Positions 7,379-15,035 of a DNA stretch of 22,612 nt are shown one piece after another; position 1 is the stretch's first letter; every line of letters begins with the position of its first letter. The position numbers and the translations under genes were made by a program. The DNA comes from JAEUOS01 sp964470865 (GTDB lineage: Bacteria > Pseudomonadota > Gammaproteobacteria > Burkholderiales > JAEUOS01), in the NCBI GenBank assembly GCA_964470865.1, contig CAYYFR010000084.1, forward strand, positions 1-22,612, given 5' to 3'. Under the pieces are notes generated by a model, which did no database searches, had not been told where the DNA came from, and saw nothing but the letters and a program-made list of their open reading frames with translations.

Positions 7379-7540
7379 TCAGGCCGCTTTGCGCCGCGCA
7401 GATTTGGCCTTTGGTGCACGACCGGCTCGGGCGGACCGTTCGGCGTGCTTGATTTGCATGGCTTGCCGAAACGCGATTTTGTGAGGACGCGACTCTTGGG
7501 CGGTTCTGTCGGGAAGTGGCGAGGCCGCACTCCGTTCCAT
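7379..7540 (-). CDS. Small ORF, possible antitoxin partner of the PIN protein
   Basis: A 53-codon frame from ATG 7540 ends at TGA 7381-7379, one base before the PIN ATG, which is typical toxin-antitoxin spacing. The product is basic, with KIAFRQAMQIKH followed by a lysine/arginine/alanine-rich tail (KAKSARRKAA). No DNA-binding domain is recognised. The 5' end runs directly into the scrap of a second PIN gene, so its N-terminus may have been replaced. It could also be non-coding sequence left by rearrangement. Confidence 0.35.
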   Translation of the reverse strand: MERSAASPLPDRTAQESRPHKIAFRQAMQIKHAERSARAGRAPKAKSARRKAA

Positions 7541-7561
7541 CACATCCAGATAAATCGGCGT

Positions 7562-7649
7562 CGTCGAGTGTGACGATAGCGCTGATCCCGGTTCGCTCGG
7601 CCACATCAATCAAGGATGCGTCAGCCAAATCCGCTTGCGGCCACAGCCG
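7562..7649 (-). pseudogene. C-terminal scrap of a second PIN-domain protein
   Basis: Starting right after the stop of the neighbouring Bug gene, the minus strand reads WPQADLADASLIDVAERTG and then ISAIVTLDDADL before similarity ends. D-A-S-L and T-L-D-x-x-D are the C-terminal catalytic segments of PIN nucleases. There is no start codon and no N-terminal half. This is a deletion remnant whose junction falls at the Bug gene's stop codon. Confidence 0.6.
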
Positions 7650-8630
7650 TCAATTGACCGTCGCGCCCGAATCCTTGACCACCTTGGCCCAGCGCGTGAT
7701 TTCGGCCTTGATGAACGTGTCGAGTTCAGCCGGCGTGGAACCGACGATATCGTAGCCGGCTGCCTCGATCCGTTGCTTCGCCTCCGGCATGCTCATCGCC
7801 TTGATGAATTCGGCGTTGAGCCTCTGCACGATGGGCGCCGGCGTGCCGGCCGCCGCAAGAATCGCGTACCAGACCGACACGTCGAAGCCCTTGATGCCCT
7901 GTTCGTGAATGGTCGGTATATCCGGCAGCACGCGCGAGCGCTTGAGCGTGGAGATGGCAATGGCGCGGAATTTTCCCGCCTGGATTTGCGGCAGCGATGA
8001 TGACAGCGAGTCGAAGATCAGGTCCACTTCACGCCCGAGCAGCGCGGTGATCGCCGGGCCGCTGCCTTTGTAGGGCACGTGCGTCATGTCGACGCCGACT
8101 GCCGACTTGAAATACTCGACCGAGAGATGGCTGGTGTTGCCCGGGCCGGCGGAGGCGTAATTGAGCTTGCCCGGGTTGGCCTTGGCCGCGGCGATCAGGT
8201 CGGCCAGGGTGCGGATCGGTGATTGCGCGTTCACCACCACCACCAGGGGCAGGGTGGCGGCAAGCGTGATCGAAGCGAAATCCTTCACCGTGTCGTAGGG
8301 CAGCTTGGCCATCAGCGTGGCGTTGACCGCGTGGGCGGTCAGCATCATCACGATGTTGTAGCCGTCGGGTGCGGACTTGGCGATCAGGTCCGCACCGATG
8401 GTGGTGCCACCGCCGGGTTTGAAGTCGATGAATACCGATTGGCCGATGTTCCTGGTCAGCTCGGCTGCGATCGGCCGCGCGAGGATTTCCGAACTGCCGC
8501 CTGGCGGATAGGGCATGACGAAGCGGATTGGTTTGTTTGGATAGCCTTGCTGGGCCAGGGCGTTACGCGAGGCCTGTCCTGCAAGGGCGACTGCACCCAT
8601 GGCCATGACGAACTTGCGGCGAGCTTTCAT
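7650..8630 (-). CDS. Bug/TctC-family periplasmic substrate-binding protein (1)
   Basis: This 326-residue protein starts at ATG 8630, with AGGAG six bases upstream. The N-terminus MKARRKFVMAMGA has a twin arginine and a short hydrophobic stretch ending NALAQ, so export by Tat or Sec is likely. Family motifs are YPNKPIRFVMPYPPGGSSEI (30-49), KSAPDGYNIVM, NPGKLNYASAGPGNTSHLS and THVPYKGSGPAITALLGREV. Bug proteins usually bind small carboxylates or other polar ligands in the periplasm. No TctA or TctB permease gene is present in the window. It lies 78 bp after the nitronate monooxygenase-like gene and is probably in the same transcript. Confidence 0.93.
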   Translation of the reverse strand: MKARRKFVMAMGAVALAGQASRNALAQQGYPNKPIRFVMPYPPGGSSEILARPIAAELTRNIGQSVFIDFKPGGGTTIGADLIAKSAPDGYNIVMMLTAHAVNATLMAKLPYDTVKDFASITLAATLPLVVVVNAQSPIRTLADLIAAAKANPGKLNYASAGPGNTSHLSVEYFKSAVGVDMTHVPYKGSGPAITALLGREVDLIFDSLSSSLPQIQAGKFRAIAISTLKRSRVLPDIPTIHEQGIKGFDVSVWYAILAAAGTPAPIVQRLNAEFIKAMSMPEAKQRIEAAGYDIVGSTPAELDTFIKAEITRWAKVVKDSGATVN

Positions 8631-8708
8631 TCTTGTCTCCTGTGGGGGCAATCCAGACCCGGTTGTTTGATGTGGGCGTTGCACGCCATCCGGCGGCGCC
8701 TGCTGTGC

Positions 8709-9674
8709 TCACGCCGCCATCGCTCCCGCCGTCGCCAGGCTGGCGCGGCATTCGCGCACGATGCGCTCGATCAAGTCCTTGCAGGTTGGCAGGTCGTTGA
8801 TCAAGCCGATCACCATGCCGGCACTCACGATACCACCATCGACATCGCCGGTCTTCATGGCGTTGCGGCCGCGTGCGCCGGCCACCAGATGGCGCACTTC
8901 CTCGAAGGCCGCACCTTTCTTCTCCATCGCTACCACCTCGTCGGACACCGCATTCTTGAACACCCGCGAGGTGTTGTGCATGGTGCGGAAAATCAGGTTG
9001 GTGTCGCGCTCGGTGCCCTTGAGCAGGGCTTCCTTGACCCGGGCGTGAATCGGTGCCTCGGCGGTCATCATGAAGCGCGTACCCATGTTGATGCCTTGCG
9101 CGCCCAGCGCCATGCAGGCGGCCAGCTGGTAGCCGTCGGCGATGCCGCCGGAGGCCACCACCGGAATCCTGCAGGCGCGTACCGCCGCCGGAATCAGGAT
9201 CAGGTTGGTGACGTCATCTTCGCCCGGATGGCCGGCGCATTCATAGCCGTCGATCGATATGATGTCGACACCGTGGCGTTCGGCCGAGAGCGCGTGGCGC
9301 ACCGAGGTACATTTGTGGATCACGGTGATGCCGTGCTCCTTGAATTTCGGTGCGAAGTCGCGCGGGTTGTTGCCGGCGGTCTCGACGATCTTGATGCCCG
9401 ACTCGACAATCACCTGCATGTACTCGGCATACGGTGGCGGCTTGATCGAGGGCAGGATGGTGAGGTTCACGCCGAACGGCTTGTCGGTCATGCTGCGGCA
9501 GCGCCTGATTTCGGCCGCCAGATCAGCCGCTGACGGCTGTGTCAGCGCGGTCAGGATGCCCAGGCCGCCGGCGTTGGAAACCGCCGAGGCCAGTTCGGCA
9601 TAGCCGACCCACTGCATGCCGCCCTGGATGATCGGGTAGCGGATGCCCAGCATTTCGGTGACTGCTGTTTTCAT
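8709..9674 (-). CDS. Nitronate monooxygenase-like FMN flavoprotein (2-nitropropane dioxygenase family)
   Basis: This 321-residue TIM-barrel protein begins MKTAVTEMLGIRYPIIQGGM. Family signatures are IQGGMQWVG (16-24), VSNAGGLGILTA, SIDGYECAGHPGE (140-152), VVASGGIADGYQLAACMALGAQGINMGTRF (172-201) and a C-terminal GDVDGGIVSAGMVIG; several of these line the FMN and phosphate site. Members oxidise alkyl nitronates, but many act as enoyl reductases or have unknown substrates, so the exact reaction is open. It follows Bug protein 2 by 95 bp and precedes Bug protein 1. Length is normal. Confidence 0.88.
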   Translation of the reverse strand: MKTAVTEMLGIRYPIIQGGMQWVGYAELASAVSNAGGLGILTALTQPSAADLAAEIRRCRSMTDKPFGVNLTILPSIKPPPYAEYMQVIVESGIKIVETAGNNPRDFAPKFKEHGITVIHKCTSVRHALSAERHGVDIISIDGYECAGHPGEDDVTNLILIPAAVRACRIPVVASGGIADGYQLAACMALGAQGINMGTRFMMTAEAPIHARVKEALLKGTERDTNLIFRTMHNTSRVFKNAVSDEVVAMEKKGAAFEEVRHLVAGARGRNAMKTGDVDGGIVSAGMVIGLINDLPTCKDLIERIVRECRASLATAGAMAA

Positions 9675-9769
9675 GTGAATTCACCATCGATAGCTTGCCT
9701 GCAGCGCGCAGGTGATTGGAATGGGCAGCGAGGAACGCGCCTCAACGTCGGCACCAGCGTGCTCATGTT

Positions 9770-10738
9770 TCAATCGAACTTGATGCCGGACTCCTTGATC
9801 ACCCGGGCCCAGCGCGTGCGCTCGCTGGCGATGAAGCTGCCGAGTGCCGCCGGCGGGCCGCTCCTGACCTCCGTGCCTTGGCTTGCCAGGCGCTCTTTCA
9901 TGTCGGCGGTCGCCAGGATACGCGCCAGCTCGGCATTGAGCTTGGCCACCACGTCGGCCGGTGTGCCGGCAGGGGCGAGAATGCCCTGATACGAGCCGGT
10001 CTCGAACCCCGGCAGCGTCTCGGCGACCGTCGGCAGTTCCGGCGCCGAAGCCACTTTTTGCGCACTGGCCACCGCCAGGCCGCGGATGCGCCCGGACTTG
10101 ACCGTCGGGTAGGTGGCCAGCATGCCGTTCATGATCACATTGGCCTGCCCGCCGGCCACGTCGGCCACCGCTGCCGAGCCGCCCTTGTAGGGAATGTAGG
10201 CCCAGCTGATACCGGTGCGCTGCGCGAACTCGATGCCCGCCAGATGCGGTGCGCCGCCGGTGCCCGAGACCGCGAAATTGAGCTTGCCGGGATTGGCCTT
10301 CGCGAAGTCGATCAGTTCGCGGACGCTGTTCACCGGCAGCGAGGGATGCACCCCGAGCACATGCGGGGAATACGAAATCATGGTGATCGGCGCGAAATCC
10401 CTGACCGGATCGAACGGCATGTTCGGATAAACGCTGGGGTTGATCGACAGGGCGCCGACGTCGAGCAACAGCAGGGTATAGCCGTCAGGCGCCGACTTGG
10501 CCACGAAGTCCGCGCCGACATTGCCGTTGGCGCCGGCGCGGGTTTCAATCACCACCGGTTGGCCCCAGGTCTCGGTGAGCTTGGGGCCGATGGCGCGCGC
10601 CAGGATGTCGGAGGTGCCGCCAGCGGCGAACGGGACGACGATGCGGATCGCCTTGGCCGGCCAGGCCTGGCTTTGCGCAGGTGCGGCGAACAAGGTGGCA
10701 ACGGCGGCAAACAGCAATGCATGGCGCTTCAATATCAT
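9770..10738 (-). CDS. Bug/TctC-family periplasmic substrate-binding protein (2)
   Basis: The gene gives 322 residues from ATG 10738, preceded by GAGGGG seven bases upstream; the frame is open upstream but lacks a signal. Residues 1-24 form a Sec signal (MILKRHALLFAAVATLFAAPAQSQA). Motifs are WPAKAIRIVVPFAAGGTSDI, KSAPDGYTLLLLD, NPGKLNFAVSGTGGAPHLAG, IPYKGGSAAVADVAGGQ and ELPTVAETLPGFE. A terminator hairpin lies upstream of it, so it likely begins its own transcript, followed by the nitronate monooxygenase-like gene and Bug 1. The ligand is unknown. Confidence 0.93.
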   Translation of the reverse strand: MILKRHALLFAAVATLFAAPAQSQAWPAKAIRIVVPFAAGGTSDILARAIGPKLTETWGQPVVIETRAGANGNVGADFVAKSAPDGYTLLLLDVGALSINPSVYPNMPFDPVRDFAPITMISYSPHVLGVHPSLPVNSVRELIDFAKANPGKLNFAVSGTGGAPHLAGIEFAQRTGISWAYIPYKGGSAAVADVAGGQANVIMNGMLATYPTVKSGRIRGLAVASAQKVASAPELPTVAETLPGFETGSYQGILAPAGTPADVVAKLNAELARILATADMKERLASQGTEVRSGPPAALGSFIASERTRWARVIKESGIKFD

Positions 10739-10801
10739 GGGGTCCCCTCTTTTTGTGCACCCGGCGCAAGCCTGGCGAACGCCAATACTATCGATTTTTG
10801 G

Positions 10802-10837
10802 CAAAAACATGGCAGCCTCGTGAGAGGCATGTTTTTG
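10802..10837. terminator. Bidirectional intrinsic terminator hairpin
   Basis: CAAAAACAT (10802-10810) pairs with ATGTTTTTG (10829-10837). An inner stem GCCTC/GAGGC closes a GTGA tetraloop, with a 4-nt bulge GGCA on one side. The A-run and T-run at the stem base allow termination on either strand. It sits between the end of the MBL-fold gene (10883) and the start of Bug 2 (10738), splitting the minus-strand genes into two transcripts. A further TTTTTGG at 10795-10801 could pair with the same CAAAAA, an alternative structure. Confidence 0.65.
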
Positions 10838-10882
10838 TCATGAATAATGTAGTGCTCAACAAGCACAGCCTGGATTCGCGTC

Positions 10883-11734
10883 TCAGGCGACAAATCGCCA
10901 GGCGTCGCCCTCGCGCACCACATGCCCCGCGGTAGCGCCGGCGAAATGCGTGCCGATCACAAGCGTTGGTGTGTCGCCCAGCGCGTTGAACATGGCGTGA
11001 CGTGTGGCAGTCGAAGCGACAGCATCGTAGTCGGCGGAAGAGGCCCATTCGGGATGCGCCATCTGGCACGGGTGGTGCACGAAGTCGCCGGTGATGAGGG
11101 CCCGCATGCCGGCGGATTCGACCGCGACGCTGACATGGCCGGGGGTGTGGCCCAGGGTGGGCATCAGCCGCACCTCGTCGCAAATGCGCTGGTCGGTGTC
11201 GACCAAGTCGACCAGGCCGGCATCGAACACCGGTTGTACCGAGTCGGTGAAAATCTGTGTATGGCCCTGGCCTTCCGGCCCGCCGCGCCAATAGTCGAAT
11301 TCCGCTTTCGCCATCAGGTAGCGCGCATTCGGAAACGTGGCCACCCAATGGCCATCGACCAGCATGGTGTTCCAGCCGACATGATCGACATGCAGGTGGG
11401 TGCACAAAACCGTATCGATCGACTCCCGCGCGTAGCCGGCGCTGGCCAGGTTGGCCAGGAACGGGCCCTGCATGTTGTTCCAGTGCGCTGCCATGCGGCC
11501 GCTCTTGTCGTTGCCGATGCAGGTGTCCACCACGATGCGGCGCGAGGGTGTTTCGATCACCAGCGCATGCACGCTCATGATCAGTTGCCCTTCGTCGTTC
11601 ATGAAATGCGGCTTGAGCCAGTGCATCTCGCGCACCGCCTCGCGCGTGGCCTGCGGCAGTATGAAACGCGTGCCACCGGTGAATTCAAGTTCGACAACCT
11701 TGGTGACCGTGACTTCACCGATACGCCACTTCAT
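10883..11734 (-). CDS. MBL-fold metallo-hydrolase
   Basis: This 283-residue metallo-beta-lactamase-fold protein starts at 11734, with GAGGAG seven bases upstream. The binuclear metal site is intact: THLHVDHVGWN (His113, His115, Asp117, His118), LGHTPGH (His196, His200), ITGDFVHHP (Asp217) and GTHFAGATAG (His263). It resembles cytoplasmic lactonase or quorum-quenching-like and thioesterase-like members; no signal peptide is visible. It follows acyl-CoA ligase 1 by 28 bp, so a role as a hydrolase of a lactone, ester or thioester intermediate is plausible but inferred. The terminator after it marks the likely end of this operon. Confidence 0.9.
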   Translation of the reverse strand: MKWRIGEVTVTKVVELEFTGGTRFILPQATREAVREMHWLKPHFMNDEGQLIMSVHALVIETPSRRIVVDTCIGNDKSGRMAAHWNNMQGPFLANLASAGYARESIDTVLCTHLHVDHVGWNTMLVDGHWVATFPNARYLMAKAEFDYWRGGPEGQGHTQIFTDSVQPVFDAGLVDLVDTDQRICDEVRLMPTLGHTPGHVSVAVESAGMRALITGDFVHHPCQMAHPEWASSADYDAVASTATRHAMFNALGDTPTLVIGTHFAGATAGHVVREGDAWRFVA

Positions 11735-11762
11735 GACCGGCTCCTCAAATATTTCATGCGCA

Positions 11763-13310
11763 TCAAACGATGCGCGTCTGGTGCCCGGCCCAGTAACGGT
11801 CGCGCAGCAGGCGCTTGTAGAGTTTGCCGGTCGGCAGGCGCGGCAATTCGACTTCGAAGTCGATCGAGCGCGGGCATTTGAGTGATGCCAGGTGCTCGCG
11901 GCAAAACGCGATCAGTTCGCCTGCCAGCTCCGCTCCCGGCGCAATGCCGGGCACCACCTGCACCACCGCCTTGACCTCTTCGCCCAGATCGGTGTTGGGC
12001 ACACCGAACACCGCGGCATCCATCACCTTTGGATGGGTGATCAGCAGGTTCTCGCATTCCTGCGGGTAAATGTTGACGCCGCCCGAGATGATCATGAAGG
12101 TGGCGCGGTCGGTGAGGTAAAGGAAGTTGTCGTCGTCGGTATAGCCGACATCGCCAACCGTGCTCATGCTGCCGTCGGCCGAGCGGGTCTCGGCGGTGCG
12201 TGCCGGATCGTTGAAATAGACAAACGGCGAGGCGGTCTTGAACCAGATGGTGCCGGGCACACCCTTGGCGCAGGGCTGCATGGCGTCGTCCAGCACATGC
12301 AGGTCGCCCAGCAGTACGCGGCCGACGGTGCCGCGGTGCGTCAGCCACTCGGCGCTGTCGCAGGCGGTGAAGCCCAGGCCTTCGGTGGCACCGTAGTACT
12401 CATGGATGATCGGGCCCCACCATTCGATCATCGCCTCCTTCACCTGCGGCGGGCAGGGCGCGGCGGCGTGGATCGCGATTTCCAGCGATGACAAGTCGTG
12501 AAGCTTGCGCCCGGCGTCCGGCAGCTTGAGCATGCGCGAAAACATGGTCGGCACCAGTTGCGTGTGGGTCACCTTGTGCTTATCCACCAGCGCCAGATAG
12601 TGCTCGGGGTCGAAACGCTCCATGATGATCACCGTTGCGCCGTGACGGATCGCCAGGTTGACTGCTGCCTGCGGCGCCGCGTGGTACAGCGGTGCCGGCG
12701 AGAGATAGATCATGCCTTCGCGGTAGCGCCACAGTTTTTGCAGGAAATCGAACAGCGGCAACTGCCGTGATGGCGGGTTTTCCGGCAGCGGCCGCAGGAT
12801 CCCCTTGGGCCGCCCGGTGGTGCCGGAGGAATACAGCATCGGCGTGCCCAGGCATTCATCGGGAATCGATGCCGCGGGATACTGCGCCACGGCGTCGTCG
12901 AGATTGATGAAACCATCACCGGCAGCGGCGTCGGCCACGATTCTCAGCGTGACGTTGGGGCAATCGCGCAACGCCGCCTGTGCCACCGCCAGCCGCGCCT
13001 GCGAGGTGATCAGGGCACGGGCCTCGCAGTTGTTGATGATGTAGGCCAGTTCTTCGGACGTCAGGTAGGAACTGATGCAGGTGTAGTACAAGCCGGCGCG
13101 TTCGCCGGCGCCGCAGGCTTCCAGATAGCGGCTGTTGTTCTCCATGAAGATGGCGTAGTGGTCGAGACGCTTGAGGCCATGCGCGCGCAACAAGTGCGCC
13201 AGGCGGTTGCTGCGCGCTTCCAGTTCGCCATAGGTGACGCTCGCACCTGTTGCTGCCATGATGAAGGCCGGCTTGTCGGCGCCCTCGCTTGCGTGTTTTC
13301 CCGGATACAC
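11763..13310 (-). CDS. Acyl-CoA ligase, AMP-forming (ANL superfamily), paralog 1
   Basis: This 515-residue enzyme is read from GTG 13310, preceded by GGGAAG. ANL motifs are all present: phosphate-binding MLYSSGTTGRPKG (158-170), EYYGATEG (304-311), GDVGYTDDDNFLYLTDR (386-402), ISGGVNIYPQE (408-418) and the catalytic lysine in LPTGKLYKR (Lys496). It should activate a carboxylic acid with ATP to an acyl-adenylate and then a CoA thioester in the cytoplasm. The opening MYPGKHASEGADKPAF matches a subfamily annotated as FadD-like. The substrate is not predictable. It lies 16 bp after its paralog and 28 bp before the MBL gene. Confidence 0.92.
   Translation of the reverse strand: MYPGKHASEGADKPAFIMAATGASVTYGELEARSNRLAHLLRAHGLKRLDHYAIFMENNSRYLEACGAGERAGLYYTCISSYLTSEELAYIINNCEARALITSQARLAVAQAALRDCPNVTLRIVADAAAGDGFINLDDAVAQYPAASIPDECLGTPMLYSSGTTGRPKGILRPLPENPPSRQLPLFDFLQKLWRYREGMIYLSPAPLYHAAPQAAVNLAIRHGATVIIMERFDPEHYLALVDKHKVTHTQLVPTMFSRMLKLPDAGRKLHDLSSLEIAIHAAAPCPPQVKEAMIEWWGPIIHEYYGATEGLGFTACDSAEWLTHRGTVGRVLLGDLHVLDDAMQPCAKGVPGTIWFKTASPFVYFNDPARTAETRSADGSMSTVGDVGYTDDDNFLYLTDRATFMIISGGVNIYPQECENLLITHPKVMDAAVFGVPNTDLGEEVKAVVQVVPGIAPGAELAGELIAFCREHLASLKCPRSIDFEVELPRLPTGKLYKRLLRDRYWAGHQTRIV
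11785..11834. repeat. 50-bp direct repeat, copy 1 (3' end of ligase gene 1)
   Basis: This segment and 13349-13398 are identical over 35 bases and, after one mismatch, over 14 more. Both encode the C-terminal PTGKLYKRLLRDRYWAG stretch. The rest of the two genes has diverged much more, so this marks strong selection on the C-terminal catalytic segment or gene conversion between tandem copies. Confidence 0.8.
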
Positions 13311-13326
13311 CGCGGCTTCCCGCAGA

Positions 13327-14880
13327 TCAGATGATCTTGCTTGCGTGGCCGGCCCAGTAACGGTCGCGCAGCAGGCGCTTGTATAGTTTGCCGGTCGGGT
13401 GGCGCGGCAATTCGGCCAAGAAATCGACCGAGCGCGGGCACTTGACCGGTGACAGGCTGGCGCGGCAAAAAGCGATCAGCTCTTCTTCAAGTTCGCCGGC
13501 TCTATGGCCTTCGAGGTCGCGCGCGTCGCGTGGCTGCACCACTGCCTTGACCTCCTCGCCGAAATCCTCGTTGGGCACGCCGATGACCGCGCAGTCGAGC
13601 ACCCTGGGGTGGGTGATCAAGAGGTTCTCGGCTTCCTGCGGATAGATGTTGACCCCGCCGGAAATGATCATGTGCGCCTTGCGGTCGGTGAGAAAAAGAA
13701 AACCGTCGGCGTCGGCATAGCCGACATCGCCCAGCGTGGTCCAGCCTTGTGGATTGCGGCTGCCAGCGGTTTTCTCGGCATCGTTGTGATAGTTGAACGG
13801 GCGGCCGTCGGCGAAATAAACGGTACCGGCGCTGCCCGTTGATACTTCTGCCCCGTTGTCGTCGCAGATTTTGAGTTTGCCGATGACAGCCTTGCCCACT
13901 GTTCCCGGATGCGCCAGCCAGTCCTTCGAGCCGACCAGCGTCATGCCGTTGCCCTCGGTGCCGGCGTAATACTCCCAGATCACCGGGCCCCACCATTCGA
14001 TGATTTGCGACTTCACCGGGATCGGGCAGGGTGCAGCCGCATGGATGGCGACCTTGAGCGACGAAAGGTCGTACCGTTGGCGCGCCTGTTCCGCCAGCTT
14101 GAGCATGCGCACGAACATGGTCGGTACCAGTTGCGTATGGGTGATCTTGTGTTGTTCGACCAGTTGCAGGTAGCGCTCGGCGTCAAAGTGTTCCATCACC
14201 ACGCAGGTGCCACCCAGACGCATCACCGAAAGGCAAAAGCGCAATGGCGCCGCGTGATACAGCGGCGCCGGCGACAGGTAGACGCTGTCGGCGTCCACCC
14301 CCCACAGGTTGATGCAGATATTGAGCAAGGGATTGGCCGCGTCGATGGCCGCGGACTCGGGCGCTACCCACACGCCTTTTGGGCGGCCGGTGGTGCCGGA
14401 CGAATACAGCATGTCGCCGCCAGCGGACTCGTCGGCGATGCGACTTGCCGGCTGCGGTGCGAGTGCGGACTCGTAGGCCTCGTAGCCGGGCGCCGTGCCG
14501 TCGATCATCAGGCGCTGCTGGAGGCCCGGTGTTTGCGTCAGAAGCTGGTCGGCCAGCGCGTTCATGGCGCGCGAGGTGATCAGCAGTTTCGCTTCGCTGT
14601 TCGCGATGATGTAGGCGGCCTCGCTCACGGTCAGGCGGCTGCTCATCGCGGTATAGATGATGCCGGCACGGTGCGCGCCGAAGCAGATCTCGAAATAGCG
14701 CGGATGGTTCTCCAACAGGATGGCGATATGGTCGCCGGCCACAAGGCCACTGCTGCGCAGCAGTTGCGCCACCTGGTTGGAGCGGCTTTCGAGCTGGGCG
14801 TAGGTGAGCGTTGCGCCGCTGTCCGCCATCACGAAGGCCGGCTTGTCGGGCTGGTTGCGGGCGTGCATGTAAGGATGCAA
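13327..14880 (-). CDS. Acyl-CoA ligase, AMP-forming (ANL superfamily), paralog 2
   Basis: The gene is read from TTG 14880, which has GGAG six bases upstream and gives 517 residues starting MHPYMHARNQPDKPAF, aligned with paralog 1. ATG 14868 is an alternative with a poor site. Motifs include MLYSSGTTGRPKG (157-169), GDVGYADADGFLFLTDRKAHM, ISGGVNIYPQEAE and the catalytic lysine in HPTGKLYKR (Lys498). The usual Y-G-x-T-E-G segment reads YYAGTEG. It probably activates an acid related to the substrate of paralog 1. The differing region after the P-loop (WVAPESAAIDAANPLL against LRPLPENPPSRQLPLF) suggests a different acyl pocket. The stop is 16 bp before paralog 1. Confidence 0.9.
   Translation of the reverse strand: MHPYMHARNQPDKPAFVMADSGATLTYAQLESRSNQVAQLLRSSGLVAGDHIAILLENHPRYFEICFGAHRAGIIYTAMSSRLTVSEAAYIIANSEAKLLITSRAMNALADQLLTQTPGLQQRLMIDGTAPGYEAYESALAPQPASRIADESAGGDMLYSSGTTGRPKGVWVAPESAAIDAANPLLNICINLWGVDADSVYLSPAPLYHAAPLRFCLSVMRLGGTCVVMEHFDAERYLQLVEQHKITHTQLVPTMFVRMLKLAEQARQRYDLSSLKVAIHAAAPCPIPVKSQIIEWWGPVIWEYYAGTEGNGMTLVGSKDWLAHPGTVGKAVIGKLKICDDNGAEVSTGSAGTVYFADGRPFNYHNDAEKTAGSRNPQGWTTLGDVGYADADGFLFLTDRKAHMIISGGVNIYPQEAENLLITHPRVLDCAVIGVPNEDFGEEVKAVVQPRDARDLEGHRAGELEEELIAFCRASLSPVKCPRSVDFLAELPRHPTGKLYKRLLRDRYWAGHASKII
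13349..13398. repeat. 50-bp direct repeat, copy 2 (3' end of ligase gene 2)
   Basis: Partner of the repeat at 11785-11834, with a single mismatch (t for g at 13384). It covers the codons of the conserved C-terminal catalytic lysine region. Confidence 0.8.
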
Positions 14881-15035
14881 TTTTCTCTCCGTGGCGCCTG
14901 TGGCGGGCCTGCAGCTGGAACTTGCGCGCAAGCATAACGCAGCGGACGCGCCTCCACGCCAACTGCGACGGTGGAGCGCCCGTGCGTCTGACTGGCAGGA
15001 TTCCACGAGAAACGACGGCTCAATCCGGCAGGTGC

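Noticed and set aside
8223..8260. A run of histidine codons on the plus strand
   Set aside because: It is the antisense of a valine-rich stretch in Bug 1, not a real metal-binding peptide.
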